From Pseudomonadota bacterium (lineage in GTDB: Bacteria > Cyanobacteriota > Vampirovibrionia > Obscuribacterales > Obscuribacteraceae): DNA of 56,175 bases. Within the stretch, counting starts at the first letter, position 1. The number at the start of each line of letters is the position of its first letter. The notes beneath the pieces are model-generated. The model had not been told where the DNA came from, ran no database searches, and worked only from the letters and a program-made list of their open reading frames with translations. The stretch lies in the NCBI GenBank assembly GCA_021324135.1, contig JAJPJO010000331.1, positions 1 through 56,175 on the forward strand, read 5' to 3'. A program made the translations under genes and the position numbers. This document shows, piece by piece, positions 14,966 through 24,508 of the stretch.

Positions 14966-15403
14966 ATGAAAGTTGTTGTTGCTATCGATGGTCGTGACAG
15001 TGCTCAAACGGCTCTCGAGTATATCTTGCAAAAAAAGTATGCTGAGGGAACGCAGATCCATCTGGTTCACGTCATCGTTCCGGGTTTTGCCGATGCTCCT
15101 GTTGCAGGTATTCCTGATGTGGTAGCAGAGGAGAAGAAGGAAGAGCAAAGTTTGCTCGATGAGATGGCCAGGTCACTCAAAGAGAAGCTGCCGGTAACCG
15201 TCTACATCGACATGCTGACAGGAGAGATTGCTGATGTGGTTGCTGCCGTTTGCAAAAAGTACGATGCCGATGAGGCTATCGTACCCAGCCACGCTCGCCA
15301 CGGCTTCAGCAGGATCTGGTTCGGCAGTGTAGCCGATGAAATCGTCGATGCTGCCCCATGCACCGTGATCGTGTTGAAAATGCCGCAAGGCCACCCGAGA
15401 TGA
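14966..15403 (+). CDS. Universal stress protein (UspA family)
   Basis: A 145-residue single-domain Usp. The N-terminal strand MKVVVAIDGRDSAQTALEY with the Asp that contacts ATP, the middle HLVHVIVPG and the C-terminal SHARHGFSRIWFGSVADEIV followed by PCTVIVLK fit the family. The ATP loop G-x2-G-x9-G-S/T is modified: its first glycine is replaced and only the second part is intact, so nucleotide binding is uncertain. AAGGAG precedes the ATG. A CATAAT at 14934-14939 may be its -10 box, without a clear -35. Confidence 0.85.
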   Translation: MKVVVAIDGRDSAQTALEYILQKKYAEGTQIHLVHVIVPGFADAPVAGIPDVVAEEKKEEQSLLDEMARSLKEKLPVTVYIDMLTGEIADVVAAVCKKYDADEAIVPSHARHGFSRIWFGSVADEIVDAAPCTVIVLKMPQGHPR

Positions 15404-15424
15404 CTTTGGACAGGAACCCGACGG

Positions 15425-15430
15425 TATAAT
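15425..15430 (+). promoter_or_regulatory. Consensus -10 box (TATAAT)
   Basis: A perfect TATAAT lies 38 nt upstream of the ATG at 15469. No good -35 at 16-18 bp is visible: TTGGAC at 15406-15411 is too close. It probably drives the secreted TPR gene. Confidence 0.4.
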
Positions 15431-15468
15431 AGTAAGTCCTTGAGTTCTGCCTGGAATGTTTTCGATTC

Positions 15469-16887
15469 ATGCGTTATAAGCTCGTGTTGCTTGCCTGCAT
15501 ACTCGCTCTGGCGAATGTCGTCGCCGCAAGCTCCGCCCCGTCGAACACTGTGATCTGCATTTGCAATTATGCAAGCCGGCTGATGCACAGCAAGAAAGAA
15601 AAGGAAGGAGTAAAACTGCTCGAGCAAGTGTTCAAACGGCAGCCCGACTTTGCCCTCGCTCGTACCAATCTAGGCATCGGCTATCACAATTTAGCCCTTA
15701 GCACCACGGATGCCAGAGAGGCAATCACCTACATTCATAGATCGATTGCCCTGACGCCTGATGATAAGAATTCCGAAAAGTCTCTTGAGTTTGTCTTGCG
15801 CAACGGACGAGTAAACGTCGCAACTCTCGAGGATCGATTGAAGTATGCTGAATCCCTGAAGAGTGAAGGCGATGAGGTCGGGGCTTATGTCGAGTTTCGC
15901 ATCGCGATGAAGATTAAGGATGATGTCACGATCCAGCACCAAATCGACAATATGGTCCTGGCTGAGGATCGGGCAAAAGCCGCCACCGTGGGTGGTATCG
16001 GACCGGCATTGCTGCTTAAGAAAATAGAAGTCGATCACAGCAAGGACGAGGCGTTCAATTTCGATTACACTCCCTTCGTACGCGCTGTCGATCGGAAGGT
16101 GCAGTCACACTGGAAGGCTCCGGCCTCCCTGGGCAATAAAATGATTGAGGTTTCCTTTGTCACCAATGCCGGTGGCTCAGTCTCTTCGCTGAAGGTAACA
16201 AAATCTTGTGGTGATAAAACCACTGATTCACTGGCGGTAAATGCGGTGAAGAGCGCTGCTCCATTCAAGCCCTTATCCTCTGCCGTGTTTTTTGACATTC
16301 CGGTGACGCTGGCATTTGACGCGCGCGGGGATAAGCCGGCGGTCTTGTATTTGAATGGCGAAGCCAAGCCTGATGGCGTGCGCTTCAGCACCGGTACTGA
16401 GTTACTGCCGATGATTACGCCTAAGAATGTCGATGCCAAGCTGCAAGCGAAAGCAGATGCCGCACTTAACGCCGCAACGAAGTACGATCAAGAAGTGGCA
16501 CAGATGGAGAAGCAGTTTGGCGCCGATAGTGAAAAGTTGTGCTTGAAGTTACGCGCCGCCGCAACTTTCTATATACAGGCAGGCGAGCATAAACTTGCCG
16601 AGGAGCGCCTGGGCAGGGCAATATCAATTGCCGAGAAAGCAAAGGCTGGAGCTGAGCAAGCGGCTGCCCTCAGTCAGCTCGGCGCCCTTCATTACAATTT
16701 GAATCGCAATGCTGAGGCGGAGACGGATCTCAAAAAGGCAATCGATCTCATGGAAAATTCACCTGAGGGAAAGAGCACCGCTTTACGCGGAACCATGGAG
16801 ATGTATGCAAAAGTGCTCTATAAGTTGAATCGGGTTGCCGAGGCGGACCGGGTGTATAACCAAATTAAATCGCTTACCGTGCGCTAA
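15469..16887 (+). CDS. Secreted TPR protein with central TonB/TolA C-terminal-like domain
   Basis: A 472-residue protein with a signal peptide (LLACILALANVVAASSA). Residues 35-110 carry TPR-like units, residues about 200-285 resemble a TonB/TolA C-terminal domain (VRAVDRKVQSHWKAP, then VSFVTNAGGSVSSLKVTKS and a DSLAVNAVKSAAPFKPL helix), and residues 345-470 return to TPR repeats (HYNLNRNAEAETDLKKAIDL). A TonB_C-like domain between TPR arrays is unusual because it is normally C-terminal. Function is not known; an envelope scaffold is likely. Confidence 0.7.
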   Translation: MRYKLVLLACILALANVVAASSAPSNTVICICNYASRLMHSKKEKEGVKLLEQVFKRQPDFALARTNLGIGYHNLALSTTDAREAITYIHRSIALTPDDKNSEKSLEFVLRNGRVNVATLEDRLKYAESLKSEGDEVGAYVEFRIAMKIKDDVTIQHQIDNMVLAEDRAKAATVGGIGPALLLKKIEVDHSKDEAFNFDYTPFVRAVDRKVQSHWKAPASLGNKMIEVSFVTNAGGSVSSLKVTKSCGDKTTDSLAVNAVKSAAPFKPLSSAVFFDIPVTLAFDARGDKPAVLYLNGEAKPDGVRFSTGTELLPMITPKNVDAKLQAKADAALNAATKYDQEVAQMEKQFGADSEKLCLKLRAAATFYIQAGEHKLAEERLGRAISIAEKAKAGAEQAAALSQLGALHYNLNRNAEAETDLKKAIDLMENSPEGKSTALRGTMEMYAKVLYKLNRVAEADRVYNQIKSLTVR

Positions 16888-16950
16888 CTGCAGTGCTGCA
16901 ATTTACACAGCAAGCAGGAATACTTTGCCTCGGGTATAAAGATGTAGGTA

Positions 16951-18126
16951 ATGAAAAAGTCATTCAATATTATGCATAGACGATTGTCCTTTCTGTTTGC
17001 AGTTTTCTGCGTGGTGTTAAACGCTGCTCCGGGGATTGCACAGACGGAGGCACAGAAAGGCGCCCAGCATTCATACAGGCTCGAGCGTTTCTCCGATGAT
17101 CATCCATCAGCGCAGCCTAAGAATCCAAACGACCATACCTTGTATGGTGGCGTGAGCCGGCTTGGTGCATTCGACAATCCCAGCAATCAAGGACCCTCAA
17201 GTCTCACCGGCAACGTTCAAAATCAATTTCCAATCGAAACCAAACCTCTCTTCGGAAGCATTCAGGACGCATTCCCGAGCACGAATAAACCGCTCAGCGG
17301 AAATCTTGAAACTACGAGGCTGGATGATGGTGTTAAAGGACCGATAAACACCTCAGCGGATCTTCGACCGCTTGATGGCATCCAGGCGCCCCCTGTTATG
17401 TACAGAGGCTGGCTCGAGAAGACGCATCCTCGATTCAGTCTCTCGACAAATAAGATGGACCCCAGTCGCTTGATCGTTGTTTATGGAAAAAACGATGACA
17501 CGTCGCGGACATTGAATGATTGTGGTTTCAAATTTACCGAGATTCAAATGTCTGATCTCGATACGTTCGATCTGAGTCATACGCAAGTTCTCGTCATCGA
17601 TTGCCCTGGTGACATGGCACCACCGACGATGCTGAAGGTGAAGGAGTTTGTGGCCCGAGGCGGTTATTTGTTTACCACGGATTGGTTGTTAGATCGGCTT
17701 CATGCCAGGATTTTTCCCGGATATTTGCAATGGACCGGAGCGGTGAACAGTCAGCGAATGTACGACGCGGCGATTGTCGGTCAAGATCCGGCTTTGTTTA
17801 AAAACGTAGTCACAAACGCATGGTGGCGCATGGATGTCCACTCCCACATAATAACCGTGCTCAACAAAGATGTAGTGAGAGTGCTGGCAGTCAGCAAAGC
17901 GCTGGTCGCGGATGATCCCGGCAGGCAAGGCGTCCTGGCAGTGGTTTTTCCCTTTGGCAAAGGCTACGTCATGCACATGACCGGGCACTTCGATCGAAGC
18001 AAAGGAATTGGATTCCTCGGCAATGGCAACTTCTTGCCTGATCCGGCCCCGGTAATCGGCATCAGCTTGAGGCAAGCGCTAGCTATCAACTACGTCGTCG
18101 CCGGATTGACGGGAACTCGACTTTAG
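16951..18126 (+). CDS. Secreted protein with GATase-like C-terminal domain
   Basis: A 391-residue protein with an N-terminal signal (LSFLFAVFCVVLNAAPGIAQ). Residues 60-140 are low complexity with repeated KPLFGS/KPLSGN and FPIE/FPST elements. The C-terminal 240 residues have the alternating strand-helix pattern of a class I glutamine amidotransferase-like or ThuA-like fold: RLIVVYGKNDD, TQVLVIDCPGD, VKEFVARGGYLFTTDWLLD and GKGYVMHMTGHFDRSKG. No catalytic Cys is seen at the expected elbow, so it is probably non-enzymatic or only distantly related. TATAAA at 16935-16940 lies immediately before the ATG, which would give a very short leader; the ATG at 16972 is an alternative start. Confidence 0.6.
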   Translation: MKKSFNIMHRRLSFLFAVFCVVLNAAPGIAQTEAQKGAQHSYRLERFSDDHPSAQPKNPNDHTLYGGVSRLGAFDNPSNQGPSSLTGNVQNQFPIETKPLFGSIQDAFPSTNKPLSGNLETTRLDDGVKGPINTSADLRPLDGIQAPPVMYRGWLEKTHPRFSLSTNKMDPSRLIVVYGKNDDTSRTLNDCGFKFTEIQMSDLDTFDLSHTQVLVIDCPGDMAPPTMLKVKEFVARGGYLFTTDWLLDRLHARIFPGYLQWTGAVNSQRMYDAAIVGQDPALFKNVVTNAWWRMDVHSHIITVLNKDVVRVLAVSKALVADDPGRQGVLAVVFPFGKGYVMHMTGHFDRSKGIGFLGNGNFLPDPAPVIGISLRQALAINYVVAGLTGTRL

Positions 18127-18311
18127 GCTTGATTCACTCTACCGATTGCTCCCTCAATCGACTAAGTTGGTTTTGAACAACATCGATGTGGTACTCTTTT
18201 GTGTCTTTGCTGGGCTGTTTCTCTATTTGCGTTTCGGCCTGTCCAGCTAGAGATATTAGTGTCGGACGCACAGTCAAAATGATCAACCATTCCCACAAAG
18301 GTAATTGAGCA

Positions 18312-19196
18312 GTGATAAGCAAGCTATGGCCACCGCTAGTGTCAGTGATTATCATTCTTTGCACCATATCGATGGGAGGCTCGCTCGCCCAACCGACCCC
18401 GGAAGAGCGCGCCGCTATTGAGCAGAAGATGCAGGTTTTGCGAGAGAATATTGCCCAGCAGCAGAGAAATATCGCGTTGATGACGCAAGAGTTGCAGAAT
18501 CATCCGGATAATCCCGATCCCAAAAGACTGTCGAGCTTCTTTGCCACCGCAGCTGGTTATCGCGATCCGGCATTTTATCAACAGCCCGATTACATCAAAG
18601 CTCTTATCGATAAGCTCGAGCACGACAAAATACTGATGGCTGCAAATGCCGCTACTCTGGCTCAGAACGGGACCAACATAGCTGTTGCGCACTATAAAAT
18701 TGAGATCGAACGATCGCAGAAGTTCATAAGGATGCTGCGCGCCGAGCTGAAAAAGTGTCAGGCGCAACTGTCTGAACAAAAACCCAATGAGCCGTGGAAG
18801 CAGGCGCTGGGAAAATGGAAAGAAAAAGCCGGAGCCGAGATCGAAATATTCCAGGACGAAGACGGCATTCAAGCGCGTTTTACCAAACTCGGCGGCTTAC
18901 TTTTAAAAGCAAAATGTGAAGAGGGCGATTGGCTCTTCGCAAATGGCAAACCGACTTCACCCAATGGAAATCAAATAAAGTCGATACGAGGATATTCTTA
19001 TCCGATGAAAGCTGATTGTCCTAATCTGGAGCCGCACTTCAAGGGTGTAGTGACCGTCACTGTCGATTCAGCCGATGAGATCACCGTTAACACGCAGGCG
19101 TATGAATATTGGACGCCGAAGTGCGAATGGTCGGATCAGTTTGTGGCGAAAACGGACCACTACACCCGAATTGAGCAGACTCAGGTGGTCAAATAG
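18312..19196 (+). CDS. Secreted hypothetical protein with coiled-coil
   Basis: A 294-residue protein starting at a GTG, with AAAGG about 10 nt before it. The N-terminus has a signal peptide (VSVIIILCTISMGGSLAQP). Residues 30-75 and 95-155 are rich in Q, E, K, L and A in heptad-like spacing, suggesting coiled coils; the C-terminal half is beta-rich (KGVVTVTVDSADEITVNTQA). I do not recognise the family. The preceding 185 bases hold nothing recognisable. Confidence 0.6.
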   Translation: MISKLWPPLVSVIIILCTISMGGSLAQPTPEERAAIEQKMQVLRENIAQQQRNIALMTQELQNHPDNPDPKRLSSFFATAAGYRDPAFYQQPDYIKALIDKLEHDKILMAANAATLAQNGTNIAVAHYKIEIERSQKFIRMLRAELKKCQAQLSEQKPNEPWKQALGKWKEKAGAEIEIFQDEDGIQARFTKLGGLLLKAKCEEGDWLFANGKPTSPNGNQIKSIRGYSYPMKADCPNLEPHFKGVVTVTVDSADEITVNTQAYEYWTPKCEWSDQFVAKTDHYTRIEQTQVVK

Positions 19197-19214
19197 CTGT
19201 CGGGTAAACCAACT

Positions 19215-20585
19215 TTAGCGAATTTCTGAAAGCAGTTTGAAGTAGTGAACGAACAGCTTCATGCCGCCGCTTGCCTGGCCCCAATCGAAGTTTTCATTGA
19301 TCGCGTGGTACCCGTGCTCAGGCAATGACAGACCCAGAAAGACGATCGGTACGCTCAAAATTTCCTTCATGCTGACCACTGCTCCGATGCTTCCGCCTTC
19401 GCGAATGAATGCGGCTTCTTTATCGAATGCCAGTTTCACTGCTTGTTTGGCGGCATTGGGGAAGACCCCTTCACGCTCGCCGATGTACGGCTTCAGTGTG
19501 CCCTCGACTTCAACGACAGCATCAGGACATTTTTCTTTTACGAACTTTTTGAACAGCTCGATGATTTTGTGGGGATCTTGATCGGGCACAAGGCGCGTGC
19601 TGATCTTCGCCTCTGCTTGATGGGGGACGATTGTCTTCACACCCGGCCCGGCGTAACCACCGGTGATACCATGAACCTCAAAGGTCGGTCGGGTCCACAC
19701 GCGTGAGGCACCGTCCTTGGTGTCTTTTGTGCGCAGCGAATGCAGCTCATGAGCAGTTCTGAAGTGCTCCAGATCGAATCCTGATTTGACGAAACCTTCC
19801 AGTTCCGCTTCGTCCGTTTTCCGCACATCATCATAAAATCCGGGAATTTTTACCTCGCCGGTTTTGGCATCGATGCACTCGGCGATCAAGGCTGCCAATT
19901 CGGTTATCGGATTTCTCGCCAGTCCGCCGGTTTCACCCGAGTGAACATCTTTGGCTCCGGTTTTCAATTTCACGAGGAAAGCCTGGAGTCCGCGCAGTCC
20001 GTAGGGAATGGCCGGCTTGTCTTTGGAGACCCAGATTGTGTCGGAAATGACAACGGACTTAGTGGCCAGTTTGTCCTTGTTGTTTTTCAAGAATTCGAGA
20101 AACGAAGGGCTGCCGATCTCTTCTTCCAATTCCCAGCAGAACTTTATGTTGATCGGAAACTTATTTTCGAAAGCATATTTGGCGGCGTATAGAACGGCAA
20201 GAGTCGGACCCTTATCATCAGTGGTTCCGCGTCCGAGATATTTCTCGCCATCGATCTTCATGATGAATGGGTGCGATTTCCATTCCGAGGGATCGGCAGG
20301 TTGCACGTCTAAGTGGTTATATACAACCACGGTCGGATGAGATTTGTCGGAATGGAACTCGCCGATTACAACCGGATTGCCTTTGGTTTTGACGATTTCC
20401 GCCGTAGCGCCCAAGCTTTTCAGAAGGTCGTGCGCAAGGTCCGCTGTTTTTTGAATGTCGGGCTTGTGAGCCGGATCCATGCTGACGCTCGGCACGTCAA
20501 CAAGCTCTTTCAGCTTTGATTCATACACATGTCTGGTTGCATCGATGTAAGCAGTAAGACGGTCTACTTGAACTTCTACGGTCAT
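19215..20585 (-). CDS. M20 family metallopeptidase (dipeptidase, CNDP-like)
   Basis: The ATG at 20585 follows AGAGGT and gives 456 residues. The two-zinc site of M20 peptidases is visible: H91 and D93 in YNHLDVQPAD, the bridging Asp in GRGTTDDKGP (about 123), the catalytic Glu pair in ELEEEIGS (about 155) and the later HSGETGG and GGSIGAVVS segments. The pattern matches Xaa-His/carnosine-type dipeptidases more than ArgE or DapE. No signal peptide is present, so it acts in the cytoplasm on small peptides. It converges with the 18312 gene. Confidence 0.87.
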   Translation of the reverse strand: MTVEVQVDRLTAYIDATRHVYESKLKELVDVPSVSMDPAHKPDIQKTADLAHDLLKSLGATAEIVKTKGNPVVIGEFHSDKSHPTVVVYNHLDVQPADPSEWKSHPFIMKIDGEKYLGRGTTDDKGPTLAVLYAAKYAFENKFPINIKFCWELEEEIGSPSFLEFLKNNKDKLATKSVVISDTIWVSKDKPAIPYGLRGLQAFLVKLKTGAKDVHSGETGGLARNPITELAALIAECIDAKTGEVKIPGFYDDVRKTDEAELEGFVKSGFDLEHFRTAHELHSLRTKDTKDGASRVWTRPTFEVHGITGGYAGPGVKTIVPHQAEAKISTRLVPDQDPHKIIELFKKFVKEKCPDAVVEVEGTLKPYIGEREGVFPNAAKQAVKLAFDKEAAFIREGGSIGAVVSMKEILSVPIVFLGLSLPEHGYHAINENFDWGQASGGMKLFVHYFKLLSEIR

Positions 20586-20790
20586 GTGCACCTCTGATTG
20601 AGTTTGGCGGTATAGCGAACGGATGGCTAGAATAGGCATAAATAGTCTTAGATCAGGACTATTATTTCAACAGTTGACAAGCAATCTTTATCTAAGAGCT
20701 TACTTTTGTCTGGCAATCACTTGAATTGCTTCACATTGCCGCCTGTCTTTGGGCAAACGGCGCTGCCAATCTCGCTGTCAGGCATCTTGC

Positions 20791-22278
20791 TCAGACCGGA
20801 ACATCCACATCCACCTGAGCCGCCAGTTTGCCGCGGCTTTCGTTTACCAGCAAAAGCAGCAAAGCGCCTACCACGAAGAAGGCCGCACAAGATAGGACGG
20901 CGAGTCTGTAGTTATTGCCGCTCAACAATGTTACAAATCCAAAAGACAGGGCACCAACTGCGGTGGCGAGTTTGTGCGCTACTCCCCATAGTCCCAGGAA
21001 TTCACCCGAGCGGCCTCTGGGAGAAAACTGCGCCACAAGAGCCCGCCCGGCCGAGCCGGTAGCGCCCATCGCGATACCGACCAGATTGGAAGCGATCCAG
21101 AGTTGAGATTTATCCTGAGCGGCGGAGGCAAGCACCGTAGCAATCGTCCAGATGCTCAAGGTTATTCCCAATGTTTTAATCGAGCCGATGCGGTCCTGAA
21201 CGTATCCGAACACTCCTGCACCAATGGCTGCCGTAACGCAGACTACCAGGATCATGACGATTGAATCTTTGGGGGTAAACTTCAGAACCTCTTGAGCGTA
21301 AACCGATGCCATATGAATCATGGTGGTCGTGCCGCAACTGTAAATAAACATGGTGAGAAGAAAATTGAACAGATCGCGGTAATGGCGGGCATGGCTCAGC
21401 GTTTGTTTCAGGCGGCTAAAGCCGACGCTGATGTAGGCTTGCAGGTCGAACCTGTGCTTCTTCTCGATGGGCTCAGGTATGGCTCGTTCTTTCAAAAATA
21501 TGAAAGTGGGAAGCGAGAAAGTGAGAAACATGAATGCGCAAATGAGCATGGTTGTGGGGACATATTCGGTCGGCAAGCGACCCAAACTCTTCTGCCAATA
21601 GACGTACGCACCGCAGAGCCCCAGCGAAAGGAGGCTACCGACATAACCCGCAGCCCAACCCAGGGCTGATACTCGGCCCATATGCTCTTGTGTCGTCAGC
21701 TCGGGTAGAAATGAAGCGATCAGATCCTCGCCGGTTCCGAAGAAAATATTGGCGCACGCCAGAGCCAGCATCGCCCACAAGTATGCGCCTGGACCAATAA
21801 AGAACAGCAAAGCAGTGCAGAATATGCAGAGCACTGTCGAGGCGATCAACAGCTTCTTCTTTCCGGCAGTGGCATCACCGATGGTGCCAATAACCGGAGC
21901 TGTTAGAACGATCACCGCGGCAGAGGTCGCTATGACAAGAGTGAGGAGAAAGCCACCATTGGTGGCGGCAAAACCCTTTGCAGTGCCGCAAATCGTCTCG
22001 ACGAAGTAGGCGTTATAAATGGCCGTCGCTACAACCGTGCCGTATGTTGCATTGGCTATGTCGTATGCCGCCCAGGCAAGAATCTCACCGCGTCCTGCCG
22101 GTGCGAAGCCCCGGTTGGCAGCGGTCGGCACAGGCGCTGCGGCATGACTTCCTGTTGAAAGATTGTCGCCCGGACCGCCAACAGCCGGAGCGCTCGCGCT
22201 GACGTTGCTGTCGGATAGGCTCGAGCCTGAGCTCGAACCGGCTTGGCTGCCTGTTGGCGTCTTTGAGTTTTCGTCCAT
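20791..22278 (-). CDS. UMF1-family MFS transporter (Atg22-like)
   Basis: A 495-residue protein. The first 60 residues are Ser/Gly/Ala-rich and probably disordered. From GEILAWAAYDIANATYGTVV onwards it has about 12 hydrophobic helices in the UMF1/Atg22 pattern of the major facilitator superfamily, including the family's WAxYDxAN motif and FLPELTTQEHMGRVSALGWA. In yeast Atg22 exports amino acids from the vacuole; bacterial substrates are mostly unknown. Neighbouring genes encode amino-acid-related enzymes, so an amino acid or peptide substrate is a guess. Confidence 0.83.
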   Translation of the reverse strand: MDENSKTPTGSQAGSSSGSSLSDSNVSASAPAVGGPGDNLSTGSHAAAPVPTAANRGFAPAGRGEILAWAAYDIANATYGTVVATAIYNAYFVETICGTAKGFAATNGGFLLTLVIATSAAVIVLTAPVIGTIGDATAGKKKLLIASTVLCIFCTALLFFIGPGAYLWAMLALACANIFFGTGEDLIASFLPELTTQEHMGRVSALGWAAGYVGSLLSLGLCGAYVYWQKSLGRLPTEYVPTTMLICAFMFLTFSLPTFIFLKERAIPEPIEKKHRFDLQAYISVGFSRLKQTLSHARHYRDLFNFLLTMFIYSCGTTTMIHMASVYAQEVLKFTPKDSIVMILVVCVTAAIGAGVFGYVQDRIGSIKTLGITLSIWTIATVLASAAQDKSQLWIASNLVGIAMGATGSAGRALVAQFSPRGRSGEFLGLWGVAHKLATAVGALSFGFVTLLSGNNYRLAVLSCAAFFVVGALLLLLVNESRGKLAAQVDVDVPV

Positions 22279-22346
22279 ATACCTGACGATAGACTATGCG
22301 CTCATTGTAAACGAGTTTGGTCTTCTTGTTAGCAAAGCGGCTATTC

Positions 22347-23519
22347 TTATATCGCTTCGTGAACCGGGCTTCGCTCAGCCATAGTCAAGGAAATACCGCG
22401 GCTGGCCATCTCGGCTAAAAACAGCTTTATGGGTACGGCCTGCTCCTGGCGGAGGACGCCACGTTCTTCAATATCCTTGCGAGCAATCATTTGACCGATG
22501 ATCGAGGCGGGGAAAGCGGTCATTTTGGCGGCTGCCGAGATACCGTTGGCCTGGTCGCCGTAGTCTACGCACTCCCAAACATGTTGAATCGGTTTCTTGT
22601 CCTTGACGCCGGTCACCGTTACTCGCATAACGACGAGGTCCGGCTGGTCGACCGGCATTTTTTCCTTGAGCAGCTGCTTGAAGAAATCGAGGGGACGAAC
22701 ATCATTCCCGTCAGGAAGTTTTCGCGCACCTGTGTCCATCAACCCCAGGTCTCGAAGAATCTTCATCTGCTCGCAGTGACCTGGAACTCTGATCATTTTA
22801 AAATCGAGATGCTGGACTTTGTCACCAAATGTCTCAGCCAGCGCTGACACACCGCCGGCGGTATTAAACGCCTCCAACTTTCCGATCGGCTTGGGAAATT
22901 CGATGTTCTCGACGTCGGTCAATGAAGGCACTTTGTAGATCTTACCATCGCGCACGATCTTGCAGCTGTTGGAGTATTCGTTGATCAATCGATCCACGGA
23001 TAAAGAGAGGGAGTGCTGCAAGAGAAGCGACTCCGGCTCGATTGGGACTGCTCCGGCGCGCATGCGTATCTCGTAGAGCTCGTCCATCGACTGAGCGGCG
23101 CAATGCGCCAGAATCGCCACCATACCCGGTACCATGCCGATATTGGGTATGATCGTTACGCCTTGCTCTTTAGCTACATCATCCAGAAAAAGCTGTTTCT
23201 TAAAGGTTGGCTCGTCGCCACCCAGATCGCAGAAATGCGATTTCGCCTGCAGAGCGATTTTGGCAAGCTCATAATTGTAAGGGCTGGTAATGCAACTGAG
23301 CGTCACATCAGAATTGGCCATCAAATTGGCGGTTTCTTCAGCGTTTGTAACGTCCAGCTCTACAGGAACGATTTTCTCGTCCGCCAGGCGCTCTTTAATC
23401 AGACGCAAACGCTCGACATTTCGGTCGGCCACGATGACTTTGTCCAGCCGCGGACTTCTGATTAGATCGAAGATAACCGCATAGCCTGCTTGTCCAGCGC
23501 CTAAAACCAGAAATTTCAC
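22347..23519 (-). CDS. Saccharopine dehydrogenase-like NAD(P)-dependent oxidoreductase
   Basis: A 390-residue protein with an N-terminal Rossmann fold (MKFLVLGAGQAGYAV, glycines at 7, 9 and 12, then VIVADRN with an acidic residue typical of NAD use). The middle carries FCDLGGDEPTFKKQ and GMVPGMVAILAH, both characteristic of saccharopine dehydrogenase and lysine 6-dehydrogenase-like proteins. The exact substrate cannot be told. It sits 58 nt downstream of an SDR on the same strand, likely in one operon. Involvement in lysine or amino-adipate chemistry would fit with the 2-aminomuconate-type genes nearby, as both feed into C6 amino-dicarboxylates, but this is an inference. Confidence 0.8.
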   Translation of the reverse strand: MKFLVLGAGQAGYAVIFDLIRSPRLDKVIVADRNVERLRLIKERLADEKIVPVELDVTNAEETANLMANSDVTLSCITSPYNYELAKIALQAKSHFCDLGGDEPTFKKQLFLDDVAKEQGVTIIPNIGMVPGMVAILAHCAAQSMDELYEIRMRAGAVPIEPESLLLQHSLSLSVDRLINEYSNSCKIVRDGKIYKVPSLTDVENIEFPKPIGKLEAFNTAGGVSALAETFGDKVQHLDFKMIRVPGHCEQMKILRDLGLMDTGARKLPDGNDVRPLDFFKQLLKEKMPVDQPDLVVMRVTVTGVKDKKPIQHVWECVDYGDQANGISAAAKMTAFPASIIGQMIARKDIEERGVLRQEQAVPIKLFLAEMASRGISLTMAERSPVHEAI

Positions 23520-23577
23520 CTTTAACCTCTCTATTAAAAGGATGCCGTCATGGGGGACGGAAGAATCATAACATGGG

Positions 23578-24369
23578 TTAGTAAGTGGATCGTCTCTTAC
23601 CGCCGTCTATGGCGATTGTTGAGCCCGTTACATACGATGCCTTTTGCGAGGCCAGGAAGACGGCAACCGAGGCGAATTCTTCCGTGGTCCCCAGCCTTCC
23701 CATTGGGATGCCGCCGATATATTGCTTCAGGTATTCTTCCTTCGACTGACCCGTGCGAGCCAGCCGCGCCTCCATCAGCTCCTGCAACCTTTCGGTGGAG
23801 ATTGATCCAGGCGCCAGGCAATTCACGGTGATGTTGAAGTGCGCCACTTCATCAGAGAGAGTTTTAAGCATCGATGTTACAGCGGAGCGCATGGCGTTCG
23901 AAACAGCCAGGTTTGGTATTGGTTCGATGACGCTCAAAGATGTTATGCAAAGAATGCGGCCCCATTTCTTTTCTTTCATCTTAGGCAGGAAGGCTTCATT
24001 GAGATGAACAATCATTTCGAACAATTGCGAAAAACCGCTCTTCCAGTCGTCAAGCGTCGTCTCTTGAGCGCTTGAGGGCCGGGGTCCTCCGGTGTTGTGA
24101 ACCAGGATATCGACATCGCCCACGAAGTCTTTTACTGCAGCAATAAGAGTGTTTCGCTCATCGGGCTCCGTCAGGTTGCAGGTTCGAAAGTGGATGCGGG
24201 CCCCTGTCTTCTGGCGGATATCCTCGGCAGCTTTGGCGAGGGCTGCATCTTGTCTGGCGCACAGTACTAACTCCACGCCCTCATGAGCCAAGCCCTCGGC
24301 AATGGCGCGCCCGATGCCTCTAGAGGCGCCGCACACAAGTGCCTTCTTGCCCATTAGCCCTAGATCCAT
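23578..24369 (-). CDS. Atypical short-chain dehydrogenase/reductase (no YxxxK)
   Basis: A 263-residue classical-length SDR. The cofactor motif CGASRGIG (13-20), the NNAG-equivalent HNTGG (91-95), S144 and the C-terminal ITVNCLAPGSI are present. Counting back from ITVN, the catalytic Tyr and Lys positions hold S157 and R161 (SNAMR), so the usual YxxxK is missing. This is not a random loss, because the surrounding PNLAVSNAMR block looks intact. From memory, similar SDRs occur in kynurenine-pathway clusters of other bacteria; this needs a search to confirm. It may use another chemistry or be a non-reductive member. Confidence 0.82.
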   Translation of the reverse strand: MDLGLMGKKALVCGASRGIGRAIAEGLAHEGVELVLCARQDAALAKAAEDIRQKTGARIHFRTCNLTEPDERNTLIAAVKDFVGDVDILVHNTGGPRPSSAQETTLDDWKSGFSQLFEMIVHLNEAFLPKMKEKKWGRILCITSLSVIEPIPNLAVSNAMRSAVTSMLKTLSDEVAHFNITVNCLAPGSISTERLQELMEARLARTGQSKEEYLKQYIGGIPMGRLGTTEEFASVAVFLASQKASYVTGSTIAIDGGKRRSTY

Positions 24370-24508
24370 ACGCGTCCTGACTCCTATCTCCAGTAATTCT
24401 TGTCAACCGGCTTGTGGGCGCAGTCATTGTTCTGCCTCACCGACATTGCCGCATTATGAAAATGGTGCCAGCCTGACAACTCTTTGTGGTTAACTGAAAG
24501 TAGTCCGA

